NCBI GenBank assembly: GCA_029213165.1
Contig: JARGNO010000041.1
Location: forward strand, 1 to 35,587
Direction: 5' to 3'
Origin: Minwuia sp.
Lineage (GTDB): Bacteria; Pseudomonadota; Alphaproteobacteria; Minwuiales; Minwuiaceae
Length of the DNA stretch: 35,587 bases
Shown here: positions 7,086 to 14,855 of the stretch, piece by piece
Position numbering within the stretch: position 1 is the first letter of the stretch
Layout of the letters: the number at the start of each line of letters is the position of its first letter
Notes under the pieces: model-generated
Told to the model about the DNA's origin: nothing
Database searches by the model: none
The model's input: only the letters and a program-made list of their open reading frames with translations
Program-made: the position numbers and the translations under genes

Positions 7086-8420
7086 TCACTCGCGGACCAG
7101 AACCCGTTGCGCCTTCGCCTCATAGCGGGGCAGGGTGCCTTCCTCGTGGCATTCCACCGGTACCTTCAGGCCCAGACGGCTGGTCAGGCTGCGGCCCACG
7201 GCGTCGGCCAGTTCGTCGCCAGAGCCGTTGTGGCTGCGTTCCTTCTCGATGGCCACGACGATCTGTTTCGGCGCGCTGCCCGGCGTGTCGACATAGATCT
7301 GCCAGGCTTCCTTCACCGTTCCCGGCGTGGTGGCGATCACGTCCTCCACCTGTGACGGATAGACGATGACGCCCCGCACCTTCAGCATGTCATCGGAGCG
7401 TCCGATGATCCGACCGATATTGCGCATACCGCGACGTCCGCAGGGGCAGTCGTAGGGGTGCTCCGACAGGCGCACCAGATCGCGGGTGCGCCAGCGCACG
7501 ACCGGTGACGCCTGCTTGTCCAGCGTGGTCACGACGATCTCGCCCACCTCACCCGGTTCAACGGGTTTGAACGTCTCCGGATCGAGGATCTCGGTCAGCA
7601 CCGTGTCCTCGTTGATCAGGTGCATCTCGTCGCGGGCATGGCTCCAGGGGCAGGAGGCGGCGACGATGGGGCCACCGGCCTCCGTCGTGCCATAGGTGTT
7701 GAAGGTCATGAAGTCCTGCGGCAGACCGGCCTCCAGCTCATCACGGAAGGCGCGGGAGACGGATTGCCCGCCGATCACCGCACGACGCAATTTCCAGTCG
7801 GTCTTCGGATCGATGCCCTTTTCCTGGCTGGTGCGGATCAGCGTGGCGAGGAAGACCGGCGATACCGTGGCCAGCGACCATTCCATGTCACGCATCCATT
7901 CGACCACCAGATCGCTGCGACCCGGCCCGACGGGGAAGTTGGTCATGCCAAGCTCCGCCATGCCCAGGTCGTAGGCCAGCCCGCCGACCCAGAGCCCGAA
8001 GCCGAAACCATTGTAGCCCCGGTCGCCGGGGCGGCAGCCGTGGGCATGGAGTTGCCGCGCCACCTGTCGGGCCAGCAGCACCTGCATGTCATCACGGGTA
8101 TAGCCGAACAGCACCGGCAGGCCTGTCGTGCCGGAGGTAGCGCAGAACCGCTCCACCTTCTCCGTCGTGGTGCCCAGCATGGGAAAGGGGTAGCGGTCGC
8201 GCAGCTGCGACTTCTCCAGGAACCCCAGGCTGTCCAGCGCCTGCCGGTCCGACAGGTCATTCGGATGCAGGCCGGATTCACGGAAATGTTCCACCCATTC
8301 GGGGGACTGCGCCAGCCGCTGCCCCAGTGTGGTCAGCTTGGTGTTCTGGATCGCGAGCAGGTCGTCGTGGTCCAGCGCCTCGATCTCTGGATGCAGCATG
8401 TTCGTTTCTGGTCCGGCCAT
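7086..8420 (-). CDS. PaaK-like aryl-CoA ligase (AMP-forming)
   Basis: A 444-residue adenylate-forming enzyme of the phenylacetate-CoA ligase family. The start at 8420 has GGGGAG eight bases upstream; an in-frame ATG at 8459 has none. Motifs are the P-loop ATSGTTGLPVLFGYT, TYGTTEAGGP, VRWRTRDLVRL, a CPCGRRGMRNIGRIIGRSDD segment typical of PaaK, and LKVRGVIVYPSQVED in the C-terminal lid. Family members activate phenylacetate, benzoate-type acids or coumarate. The gene is divergent from a Rieske oxygenase and shares its short promoter region, so the product probably belongs to the same aromatic or phenyl-acid pathway. No paaABCDE genes are present, which makes true phenylacetate catabolism here unlikely. 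Confidence 0.88.
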   Translation of the reverse strand: MAGPETNMLHPEIEALDHDDLLAIQNTKLTTLGQRLAQSPEWVEHFRESGLHPNDLSDRQALDSLGFLEKSQLRDRYPFPMLGTTTEKVERFCATSGTTGLPVLFGYTRDDMQVLLARQVARQLHAHGCRPGDRGYNGFGFGLWVGGLAYDLGMAELGMTNFPVGPGRSDLVVEWMRDMEWSLATVSPVFLATLIRTSQEKGIDPKTDWKLRRAVIGGQSVSRAFRDELEAGLPQDFMTFNTYGTTEAGGPIVAASCPWSHARDEMHLINEDTVLTEILDPETFKPVEPGEVGEIVVTTLDKQASPVVRWRTRDLVRLSEHPYDCPCGRRGMRNIGRIIGRSDDMLKVRGVIVYPSQVEDVIATTPGTVKEAWQIYVDTPGSAPKQIVVAIEKERSHNGSGDELADAVGRSLTSRLGLKVPVECHEEGTLPRYEAKAQRVLVRE

Positions 8421-8472
8421 TCGTCGTCTCCCCGTTCCGTGTCGCCAACCGACGTGCACCGAAGGTTGGGCA

Positions 8473-8501
8473 TTGCAGCGTTCCGATCCTTGTATTATAA
8501 A
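8473..8501 (+). promoter_or_regulatory. Candidate sigma-70 promoter of the ring-hydroxylating oxygenase genes
   Basis: TTGCAG at 8473-8478 and TATAAA at 8496-8501 are separated by 17 bases. The promoter lies about 60 bases upstream of the oxygenase alpha start. The same AT-rich core reads TATAAT on the minus strand (8499-8494), a possible -10 for the divergent CoA ligase. The two promoters would therefore overlap, which suggests shared control. Confidence 0.4.
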
Positions 8502-8558
8502 CCGGACAGCCGTTCAATGAATAAAGCACCAGCCGCCAACCGACAGGGAGCGCGCCCG

Positions 8559-9824
8559 ATGAATGTCATGACCCGCCCGGAAGCACCGGACTTCGCCGCC
8601 CTGATCGGAAAGGACCGGGTGCATGGGTCGCTCTATACCGACGCCGACATCTTCCGCATGGAGCTGCAGCGGATCTGGTATCGCACCTGGGTCTATGTCG
8701 GGCATGAGAGCGAGGTGCCGAAGCCCTTTGACTTCGTCACCAAGTCCATCGGGCCGCAGCCGATCATCATGACCCGGGGCGCAGACGGGCAGATCAACCT
8801 GCTGCAGAACCGCTGCCCGCACCGTGGCAACCAGGTCTGTACGGAGGCGCAGGGCAACGCGCGCAAGTTCACCTGCCCCTTCCACAACTGGACCTTCGCC
8901 AATGACGGCAGGCTGGAGGCCACGGCCTTTGCCGACGGTTACAAGGACCAGGACATGTCGGCGCTCTCTCTGGGCAAGGTCACACGCGTGGCCAGCTATC
9001 GCGGCTTTGTCTTCGGCTCCTTCGCCGCGGACGGGCCAACGCTGGAGGAACATCTGGGCGGCGCGGCGGAGACGCTGGACCGGCTCTGCGATTCCTCACC
9101 GACGGGAGAGGTCGAGATCACCGCAGGGTTCCTGCAGCACCGGGTGAAGGCGAACTGGAAATTCGTGCTGGAGAACGAGACCGACGGGTATCACCCGGCA
9201 TTTGTCCACGCCTCTGTCTTCAAGGTGACGGAAAGCGGGATCGGCAGTCTCTATGGCTCGAAATCCACCGCGCTGACCCGCGACTTCGGCAATGGCCATA
9301 CGGAAATCGACCTGCGCCCGGAGTTCCGGCTGCGCGACCAGCCGCTGAGCTGGTTCGGCACCAGTCCTGAACGCCTGCCCGACTATGTCGCGGCCATGGA
9401 GCAGGCGCATGGACCGGAGAAGGCGTGGCAGGTGATGATCGACGGCACGCCGCACGTCATGATCTTTCCCAACCTGTTCATAGCCGAGATCCAGATCTTC
9501 GTGCTGCAGCCCCGCGCGGTGGATGACACCGTGCAGCATGTGACGGCGCTGCAGTTCAAGGGCGCACCGGACATGAACCGCCGGTTGCGCCAACAGACCA
9601 TGGGTTCCGTCGGCCCGGCCGGATTCCTGCTGGCCGATGATTCCGAGATGTACGAGCGTACCCATCGCGGCGTGCTCTCCCGCGATCCCGAATGGCTCTA
9701 TCTGGCGCGCGGGGAACACCGCGAACGTCTGGACAGCGACGGCTTTCGAGTCAGCCATGCCACCGACGAGGTGCCGTCGCGCGGGATATGGCGTCACTAT
9801 CGCCAGATCATGGAGGTCGCGTGA
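8559..9824 (+). CDS. Aromatic ring-hydroxylating oxygenase, alpha subunit (Rieske)
   Basis: A 421-residue catalytic subunit of a Rieske non-haem iron oxygenase. The start at 8559 has AGGGAG eight bases upstream; the open frame runs far further 5' but overlaps the divergent gene. The [2Fe-2S] Rieske ligands are C86 and H88 (NRCPHRG) and C106 and H109 (TCPFHNW). The mononuclear iron site and its bridging Asp appear in ENETDGYHPAFVH (D209, H212, H217). The overall form resembles benzoate/anthranilate-type oxygenases. It is followed by the beta subunit with a one-base stop/start overlap. Ferredoxin and reductase genes are absent from the window and must come from elsewhere. Confidence 0.93.
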   Translation: MNVMTRPEAPDFAALIGKDRVHGSLYTDADIFRMELQRIWYRTWVYVGHESEVPKPFDFVTKSIGPQPIIMTRGADGQINLLQNRCPHRGNQVCTEAQGNARKFTCPFHNWTFANDGRLEATAFADGYKDQDMSALSLGKVTRVASYRGFVFGSFAADGPTLEEHLGGAAETLDRLCDSSPTGEVEITAGFLQHRVKANWKFVLENETDGYHPAFVHASVFKVTESGIGSLYGSKSTALTRDFGNGHTEIDLRPEFRLRDQPLSWFGTSPERLPDYVAAMEQAHGPEKAWQVMIDGTPHVMIFPNLFIAEIQIFVLQPRAVDDTVQHVTALQFKGAPDMNRRLRQQTMGSVGPAGFLLADDSEMYERTHRGVLSRDPEWLYLARGEHRERLDSDGFRVSHATDEVPSRGIWRHYRQIMEVA

Positions 9825-10315
9825 TGGGCATGATCACGGTCGAGCAAGACCTGACCCGCCGCGTTGAACAGTTCATCTACGCGGAGGCGCGTCTGCAGGA
9901 CGAGCATGAATATGCGGCCTGGGAAGCCCTCTGGGCCGACGACGCGATCTACTGGCTGCCCGCCAATGGCGATGACATCGACCCGGAACAGCAGATGTCG
10001 ATCATCTACGACAACCGGTCCCGCATCGGGGTGCGGGTGCGGCAACTGCTCAGCGGCAAGCGCTATACCCAGGACCCGAAGTCCGCGATCCGCCATCTGA
10101 TCACCAATGTCGAGGTGCTGGATCAGACGGGTGACGAGGTCAGCGTCGGCTGCAATGTCATGGTCTATGAATCCAGCCTGCGGGGGGAGACACTCTGGGC
10201 GGCACGCACGGAGTATCTGCTGCGCGATACACCCGACGGCTTTCGCATGGCCCGCAAGAAGGTGGCCCTGGTCAACAATGACAAGCCGCTCTTCACGCTG
10301 TCGTTCCTTATCTGA
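9824..10315 (+). CDS. Aromatic ring-hydroxylating oxygenase, beta subunit
   Basis: A 163-residue small subunit of the SnoaL/NTF2-like fold that assembles with the alpha subunit into an alpha3beta3 oxygenase. The ATG at 9824 shares its A with the TGA of the alpha gene and is preceded by GGAGGT six bases upstream, so an earlier in-frame start at 9692 is rejected. Family features are VEQFIYAEARLQDEHEYAAW near the N-terminus, LWADDAIYWLP, and the C-terminal ARKKVALVNNDKPLFTLSFLI. The beta subunit is structural and can influence substrate choice. A long hairpin repeat follows the stop and may end the transcript. Confidence 0.92.
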   Translation: MGMITVEQDLTRRVEQFIYAEARLQDEHEYAAWEALWADDAIYWLPANGDDIDPEQQMSIIYDNRSRIGVRVRQLLSGKRYTQDPKSAIRHLITNVEVLDQTGDEVSVGCNVMVYESSLRGETLWAARTEYLLRDTPDGFRMARKKVALVNNDKPLFTLSFLI

Positions 10316-10321
10316 ATCGGT

Positions 10322-10469
10322 CCCCGGCCAGCCCTCTCAGGAGTCTGTTTGCTGCCTGTTCCATCCCACTCCCCCACCCGACCACCCACGGGAGTACCCT
10401 TGTTGGGTGGCCGGGTGGGGGAGTGGGATGGAACAGCCCAACGACAAACCGGGAGAAGGCTGGCCGGGG
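10322..10469. repeat. Dispersed long-hairpin repeat, copy 2
   Basis: The inner arms 10356-10388 and 10404-10436 pair over 33 bases with one mismatch, around a 15-base loop. The outer arms CCCCGGCCAGCC (10322-10333) and GGCTGGCCGGGG (10458-10469) pair perfectly. The right flank, GGCTGGCCGGGGTCAGCAA, is nearly the same as that of the copy at 19.0 kb. The element occupies the gap between the oxygenase beta gene and the enoyl-CoA hydratase gene. Confidence 0.8.
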
Positions 10470-10503
10470 TCAGCAAACAACCGCCCCAACCCGGAGACCC
10501 ATC

Positions 10504-11316
10504 ATGAGCCTGCCAACCGAACCCGTCGGCGACGGCAATGTCCTCCTCAGCCATCAGGACGGTATCGCCCATATCCGGCTGAACCGCCCCAACGATGCCA
10601 ATGGCATGAACAACGGCCTGCTGCGCGACCTCTATCAGGCAATCATGATCTGCCATGGGTCGGAGGATGTGCGCGCCGTGCTGCTGACCGGCGCGGGCAA
10701 GAACTTCTGCGCCGGGGGCGACATCAAGGAATTCGCCTCAAAGGGGGAGAAACTGCCCGCCCATATCCGCACCGCCACGGCCCTGCTGCAGGATGCCGCG
10801 CAGGCGCTGATGCGGCTGGATGCGCCGGTGATCGCGGCCATTCAGGGCTATGCGACCGGCGGCGGTGGTTTCGGCATGGCCTGCGCCGTGGATCTGGTGG
10901 TGGCGGCAGAAAGCGCGAAGTTCCTGGCGGGCGCGACGAAGGTCGGCATGTCCCCGGACGCCGGCACCACCACGACACTGCCCGCGCTGGTCGGACACCG
11001 CAAGGCCATGGAAATCCTGCTGACCAACCCGACCATGACGGCGGCGGAGGCGAAGGACCTCGGCATCGTCAACCGGGTGGTGCCCGACGCGGACCTGCTC
11101 GACGCCGCGATGGCGCTTGCCACCGAACTGGCCAGTGGTCCGCCCCTGGCCCAGGCCGCCGTGAAGCGGCTGCTGCGTCAGGGCAAGGCCCTGCCGGTGG
11201 AAGCCTGCTTCACGGAGGAAGCCCGCAACGTCGCCGAACTCTCCGGCACCGCCGACGCGCGGGAGGGCCTGGCTTCCATGATCGAACGCCGCCCGGCGAC
11301 TTTCACCGGGCGGTAG
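10504..11316 (+). CDS. Enoyl-CoA hydratase/isomerase family protein
   Basis: A 270-residue crotonase-fold protein. The ATG at 10504 has GGAG seven bases upstream, whereas an earlier in-frame ATG at 10423 lies inside the hairpin repeat. The oxyanion-hole segments read NFCAGGDIKEFAS and QGYATGGGGFGMACAVDLV. The position of the second catalytic acid carries GMSPDAGTTTTLP, with Asp rather than the Glu typical of hydratases, so isomerase or hydrolase activity is possible. The C-terminus ends AREGLASMIERRPATFTGR, typical for the family. It lies downstream of the ring oxygenase, separated by the hairpin, and could act in the same acyl-CoA pathway. Confidence 0.85.
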   Translation: MSLPTEPVGDGNVLLSHQDGIAHIRLNRPNDANGMNNGLLRDLYQAIMICHGSEDVRAVLLTGAGKNFCAGGDIKEFASKGEKLPAHIRTATALLQDAAQALMRLDAPVIAAIQGYATGGGGFGMACAVDLVVAAESAKFLAGATKVGMSPDAGTTTTLPALVGHRKAMEILLTNPTMTAAEAKDLGIVNRVVPDADLLDAAMALATELASGPPLAQAAVKRLLRQGKALPVEACFTEEARNVAELSGTADAREGLASMIERRPATFTGR

Positions 11317-11343
11317 GCGGGGCAGAGGATTGCCATCTGGCCT

Positions 11344-11748
11344 TCAGGTCACGAGTCCAGCGAGTTTCGTTGCAATCTTCTCCACAATCCCGGCCACCTT
11401 CGCGGCCTTGGCGGCCATACCTTCGATCTGTTTCAGATCCTCAAGATCCTCGGCAAGGTCATCATTGACAGTCTGCATACGGGCGAGAACCTTCTGTACA
11501 TCGGCAGAGTCGTCCAGCCTCATCAGGGTAATGTCGGCAAGCCCACGGAAACTTTCGGCGATCTCTGCCTTCTGCGCCCGCAGCTTCTTGCGACGTGCCT
11601 TCTCTTCTGCATTGGGCCAGCGGTGCTCCGCTGCCGCCTTGGCTTCGATGTCCTTGATCTCCTTCTGGACCAGAAGCTCCAGTTCCCCCAAGGCGGTGCG
11701 GGCTTCGTTGGCGTCCGCCAGAATTTCCTCGACAGTTTCGCGGGGCAT
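11344..11748 (-). CDS. Hypothetical charged coiled-coil protein
   Basis: A 134-residue protein that I do not recognise. It is rich in Ala, Glu, Lys and Leu. Two heptad-like helices can be seen: TVEEILADANEARTALGELE into QKEIKDIEAKAAAE, and a basic EEKARRKKLRAQKAEIAE segment. A second half, MQTVNDDLAEDLEDLKQIEG, is also helical, and the tail ends VEKIATKLAGLVT. No signal peptide or membrane segment is visible. It starts 24 bases after the stop of the lipoprotein gene on the same strand, so the two are co-transcribed. Base composition looks less GC-rich than in the flanking metabolic genes. A cytosolic partner of the lipoprotein or an unrelated passenger are both possible. Confidence 0.6.
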   Translation of the reverse strand: MPRETVEEILADANEARTALGELELLVQKEIKDIEAKAAAEHRWPNAEEKARRKKLRAQKAEIAESFRGLADITLMRLDDSADVQKVLARMQTVNDDLAEDLEDLKQIEGMAAKAAKVAGIVEKIATKLAGLVT

Positions 11749-11772
11749 CGTCTCCTCCAGTGCTGCGGGAAG

Positions 11773-12726
11773 CTATTTCAGGAAAGCCTCCACAAGGGCC
11801 TTCAGTTCCTCACCCTTGGCGACGAACCGCTGCATGTTCTTGTGCAGATTGGCGATTGACGGGTCGTCGCGCCGCAGCGCCTCGACCAACGCATCATGCG
11901 ACGCCACCATCGCTGTCACCACGGCCGCAGGCGTGTGTTGTGGGGACGCGTCAATGCTCAGCGCCAGTTCACCGACCTCCGTAAGCAGACGCTCTGCCTG
12001 ATTGATCCGTCCCTCCTCCCGCGCGATTTGCAATTCCTCCAGCTTCCGGTCCAGCAGCGTTACCTGCTCCGTTCGGCCCAGATCACCCAGGAACGCGCTC
12101 GCCTCGCCGAAAATCTCGCCCACTTCCCTGATTGGCTGCTGCGCGGTGCCGGTCGTCCGCTTCAGGGCGCGGACCTTTACATAGTCGACATACTCGGTGA
12201 CGAAAAACCCGGCCAGATTGGTTACATTGCTCTGCGCCGTCACGTTGCTCAGGTCGCCTTTCAGTCCCGCCTTCTCCGCGATCGCGGCGACATGGCCCAG
12301 AGTTTCCCCGGCGCTTGCAGTCACCGCTTCGGCGGTCTTTCGTGTGACGATCACATTGAGACTCGCGGCGTAACGGTCGAGAAGTTCGAGGATCTCGAGA
12401 ATGTTCTTGAGCCGGGTCTCCGGCGGGAAGACCTCATCTCCGACATCGATCCGACAGCGCGATGAGTTGGCGACGAGGCACTCTCCGTCGCGCGGACCTA
12501 TCACTGTTCCCGGGTCGCCCAGCCTGGCCACCAGCCGTGCCCGCGCCCGCTCCCCCATCCCGGCGCTCAACTCCTGCACGGCCTCACGCGTGTCGGTCAC
12601 GCCTTTGGCGAACTGCTGCACCGGTTTCCCGAAGTCACCGGCGCCGCAGCCGACGAGAAGGCCACAGACAAGCAGCAGCGCGAGATGCTGCGCGGTACGC
12701 CATTTCAAAGATCCTGTGGTCGCCAT
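11773..12726 (-). CDS. Hypothetical lipoprotein, helical
   Basis: A 317-residue protein with a lipoprotein signal. The start at 12726 has GGAG nine bases upstream. The N-terminus has Lys and Arg, then LALLLVCGLLVGC, giving a lipobox L-V-G-C with the lipidated Cys at residue 27. Residue +2 is Gly, which favours the outer membrane. The mature part is mostly helical (KPVQQFAKGVTDTREAVQEL, LNILEILELLDRYA-like and LTEVGELALSID stretches) with a Cys pair in ECLVANSSRCRID that might form a disulfide. I recognise no family. It is the first gene of a two-gene cassette with the coiled-coil protein, and an AT-rich palindrome lies just upstream. The composition is less GC-rich than in its neighbours, so acquisition by transfer is possible. 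Confidence 0.65.
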   Translation of the reverse strand: MATTGSLKWRTAQHLALLLVCGLLVGCGAGDFGKPVQQFAKGVTDTREAVQELSAGMGERARARLVARLGDPGTVIGPRDGECLVANSSRCRIDVGDEVFPPETRLKNILEILELLDRYAASLNVIVTRKTAEAVTASAGETLGHVAAIAEKAGLKGDLSNVTAQSNVTNLAGFFVTEYVDYVKVRALKRTTGTAQQPIREVGEIFGEASAFLGDLGRTEQVTLLDRKLEELQIAREEGRINQAERLLTEVGELALSIDASPQHTPAAVVTAMVASHDALVEALRRDDPSIANLHKNMQRFVAKGEELKALVEAFLK

Positions 12727-12742
12727 TAGAATCACTCCAGTA

Positions 12743-12763
12743 GGTATTGAATATAACAATACC
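12743..12763. promoter_or_regulatory. AT-rich palindrome upstream of the lipoprotein gene
   Basis: GGTATTG-AATATAA-CAATACC is a perfect 7-bp inverted repeat with a 7-base centre. It ends 16 bases before the lipoprotein start. On the minus strand its centre reads TATATT, a possible -10 element, so a protein bound here would block transcription. The function is inferred from position and symmetry only. Confidence 0.4.
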
Positions 12764-12816
12764 ATCTCGAGTTGTGATTCGTAAGGCTTGGGTTCCGATT
12801 ATCGGTTCTCTGACTC

Positions 12817-14724
12817 TCACCTCGTTTCCCGCGCCAGGAACTCCGCGTCCGGCAGGACGCGCAGCGGCAGCAGGTCGCTGTCGGTGGTGATGATCAGCGC
12901 AGGATCGAGGCGGATGCCGGCGCCGGCGAAGGAACCGGCGACGGAGAAGGCCTGGATCTGCGCGTTGCGGCCCGCAACACGGGGCAGTTTCCAGAGTTCC
13001 TGGTAGATCGTGTCGCGGCTCTCGAACTTGCCCTCCGTCGCCGCCACCAGATCCTCGCGATGGTCGTAGAGCGCAATATTGGCGCCACAGCGGCCGACGA
13101 TGGGTTTTGCAGCATAGCCTGCGGCCCGCAATTCGTCGGTCAGTTCCCAGGCGCAGTTCAGCAGGAAGCGGCTGCTGGGAAACATCTCCCGCACCACGGG
13201 CAGGATTGCCTTGTTGCTGGTGACCAGGGTCCAGAGCGGTTCGAAGACCATCACGCCCTCCCGCAGCAGCACATCGACAATGCGCGGCGGCTGGGTGGCG
13301 CGGTCGATGGTGCGGTGCAGACGCAGGTTCTCCTCGTCCTCTGCCAGGTCTTCGCGGATCTCGTCCAGCGCGGTCTCCCAGGCCCAGGTCTTCCAGACCC
13401 AGCGGATCGGCACGCCATCCGCGTCCAGAACCTCGCCGCCGTCACCCCAGCGCAGCCCCTCGACCCCTGTCACGATCTTGCAGGCAAGGCCGGCCTGCTG
13501 CATCGCCTGCTGCATGAACAGGGCGTGATAGGCTTCCTCCGTATCGTCGTCGCGCATTATGTGCAGCACGCCGTCGATGGCGCTCTCCCGCCAGGCGCTG
13601 ACCAGCATCTCATGCAGCCGGGCCCCCGGATCGCGCCCGTCCGTGCAGCCAAAGGCACTGGCCCAGCGCCCCAGCAGCGATCCCGCCTCCATGTAGCAGG
13701 ACGCCGAATCGGCGTTGTATTCATAGGCCTTCAGCCCCTCCGGCCGCATGGCGAAGTCGAAGCGTCCGGTGATCATCTCATTGCGGCGGTTGTTCCAGGA
13801 CTGGCGGACCCGCGACCAGAGCGCCGGGGGCAGGTTGAACCGGGCCAGCAGCGCATCATCGGACAGCACATGGTTGGTGGCATGCAGGAACATGCGGTGC
13901 AACTCGTTGGTGGCCCGCTGCAACTCCCGCATCGCGGTCTCGCTGATGCAGTAATAGGCGTGCATGTCTGCCGGGTCCTTCGACAGCACCTGCCCGCCCA
14001 TCAGGTCGATGTAGTTGGCATCGATCGGATCAGCAGGGTCGAGCCATGCGACTTCCCTCTCCGGCGCGGCATCCAGGGTCTGGCGCCTGATGGTGTAGAG
14101 TGCCGGATCATCCTCCAGGTCCGTTTCCGCGCCGCTGGCATCATCGGACTGGATGACCCAGCCGAGGATGCTGGCGTCCGGGTAGGTGCAGTCCAGCCAG
14201 TATCCGCCCTCCGCCGTGCGGCGCAGCGGCAGTTCACGGGACCAGCTCTGCCCCTCCGGCCAGACCGAATCATGCACATTCTGCTCGATGCAGCGGACGC
14301 GGTCGGCCAGCACTTCCGTCACCACAGCGACATGGCCGGTCACCTCGAACTCCCCGCCCTCGTTCCAGATCAGCAGGCAGCCGGGCTCCGGCAGGCGGAG
14401 GGCGCCATTGCGGAATGAATGCAGCGGCAGGCTGCTGCCGTCAGCAATCACCTTCACCTGCCGCAGGCGGAAGATGTCATAGGCCATGGCAATGTCTTCG
14501 AAGACATAGCCCAGGTTCTGGTACATCCAGCGCCGCGCCCGCTCCACGCACTGCCACTTGAAACCCATGTAGACGCCGTCGACGATGCTGTGGAACGACT
14601 GGCGCGTCGGCATCGCCTCCCGGTCCACCGAATCATAGTCGGAGGAAAAGACCGGCGTGCCGCCAGGGCCGTGACCAAGGACAGTTCCGAACGGGGCAGG
14701 GGCGGCGGCGTGATGATGTTTCAT
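12817..14724 (-). CDS. gsp: Bifunctional glutathionylspermidine amidase/synthetase
   Basis: A 635-residue two-domain enzyme that joins glutathione and spermidine using ATP and can also hydrolyse the product. With the start at 14724 the CHAP amidase triad falls at C59 (YMGFKWQCVERARRW), H131 (VTGHVAVV) and E147 (RCIEQNVHD), the same numbering I recall for E. coli Gsp; this supports that start over the ATG at 14763. The ATP-grasp synthetase domain begins near residue 200 and includes EMITGRFDFAMRPEGLKAYE, YNADSASCYMEAG, MFPSSRFLLNCAWEL and KPIVGRCGANIALYDH. Length is close to the 619 residues of E. coli Gsp. The product is a thiol conjugate linked to redox and polyamine control. It is apparently a single-gene unit, with a GGAA-type ribosome site. 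Confidence 0.92.
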   Translation of the reverse strand: MKHHHAAAPAPFGTVLGHGPGGTPVFSSDYDSVDREAMPTRQSFHSIVDGVYMGFKWQCVERARRWMYQNLGYVFEDIAMAYDIFRLRQVKVIADGSSLPLHSFRNGALRLPEPGCLLIWNEGGEFEVTGHVAVVTEVLADRVRCIEQNVHDSVWPEGQSWSRELPLRRTAEGGYWLDCTYPDASILGWVIQSDDASGAETDLEDDPALYTIRRQTLDAAPEREVAWLDPADPIDANYIDLMGGQVLSKDPADMHAYYCISETAMRELQRATNELHRMFLHATNHVLSDDALLARFNLPPALWSRVRQSWNNRRNEMITGRFDFAMRPEGLKAYEYNADSASCYMEAGSLLGRWASAFGCTDGRDPGARLHEMLVSAWRESAIDGVLHIMRDDDTEEAYHALFMQQAMQQAGLACKIVTGVEGLRWGDGGEVLDADGVPIRWVWKTWAWETALDEIREDLAEDEENLRLHRTIDRATQPPRIVDVLLREGVMVFEPLWTLVTSNKAILPVVREMFPSSRFLLNCAWELTDELRAAGYAAKPIVGRCGANIALYDHREDLVAATEGKFESRDTIYQELWKLPRVAGRNAQIQAFSVAGSFAGAGIRLDPALIITTDSDLLPLRVLPDAEFLARETR

Positions 14725-14855
14725 GACTGTTTCCGGGACGGGCGACGGGCGGACACGCGTCACGCCGCGCGTGCCTCTATACCCATCCCGAGGGGTTGGC
14801 GAGTGGAATCATCGCCGGGCCGGGCGAATTTCCCCGCCCGTTGCGCAGCCTACCC

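Noticed and set aside
7620-8558. N-terminal extension of the Rieske oxygenase
   Set aside because: The extension overlaps the divergent CoA ligase and has no family similarity; a good ribosome site fits the ATG at 8559.
13060-14418. Long plus-strand open frame opposite gsp
   Set aside because: The minus strand encodes Gsp with all catalytic residues in place; the plus frame is a GC-rich shadow.
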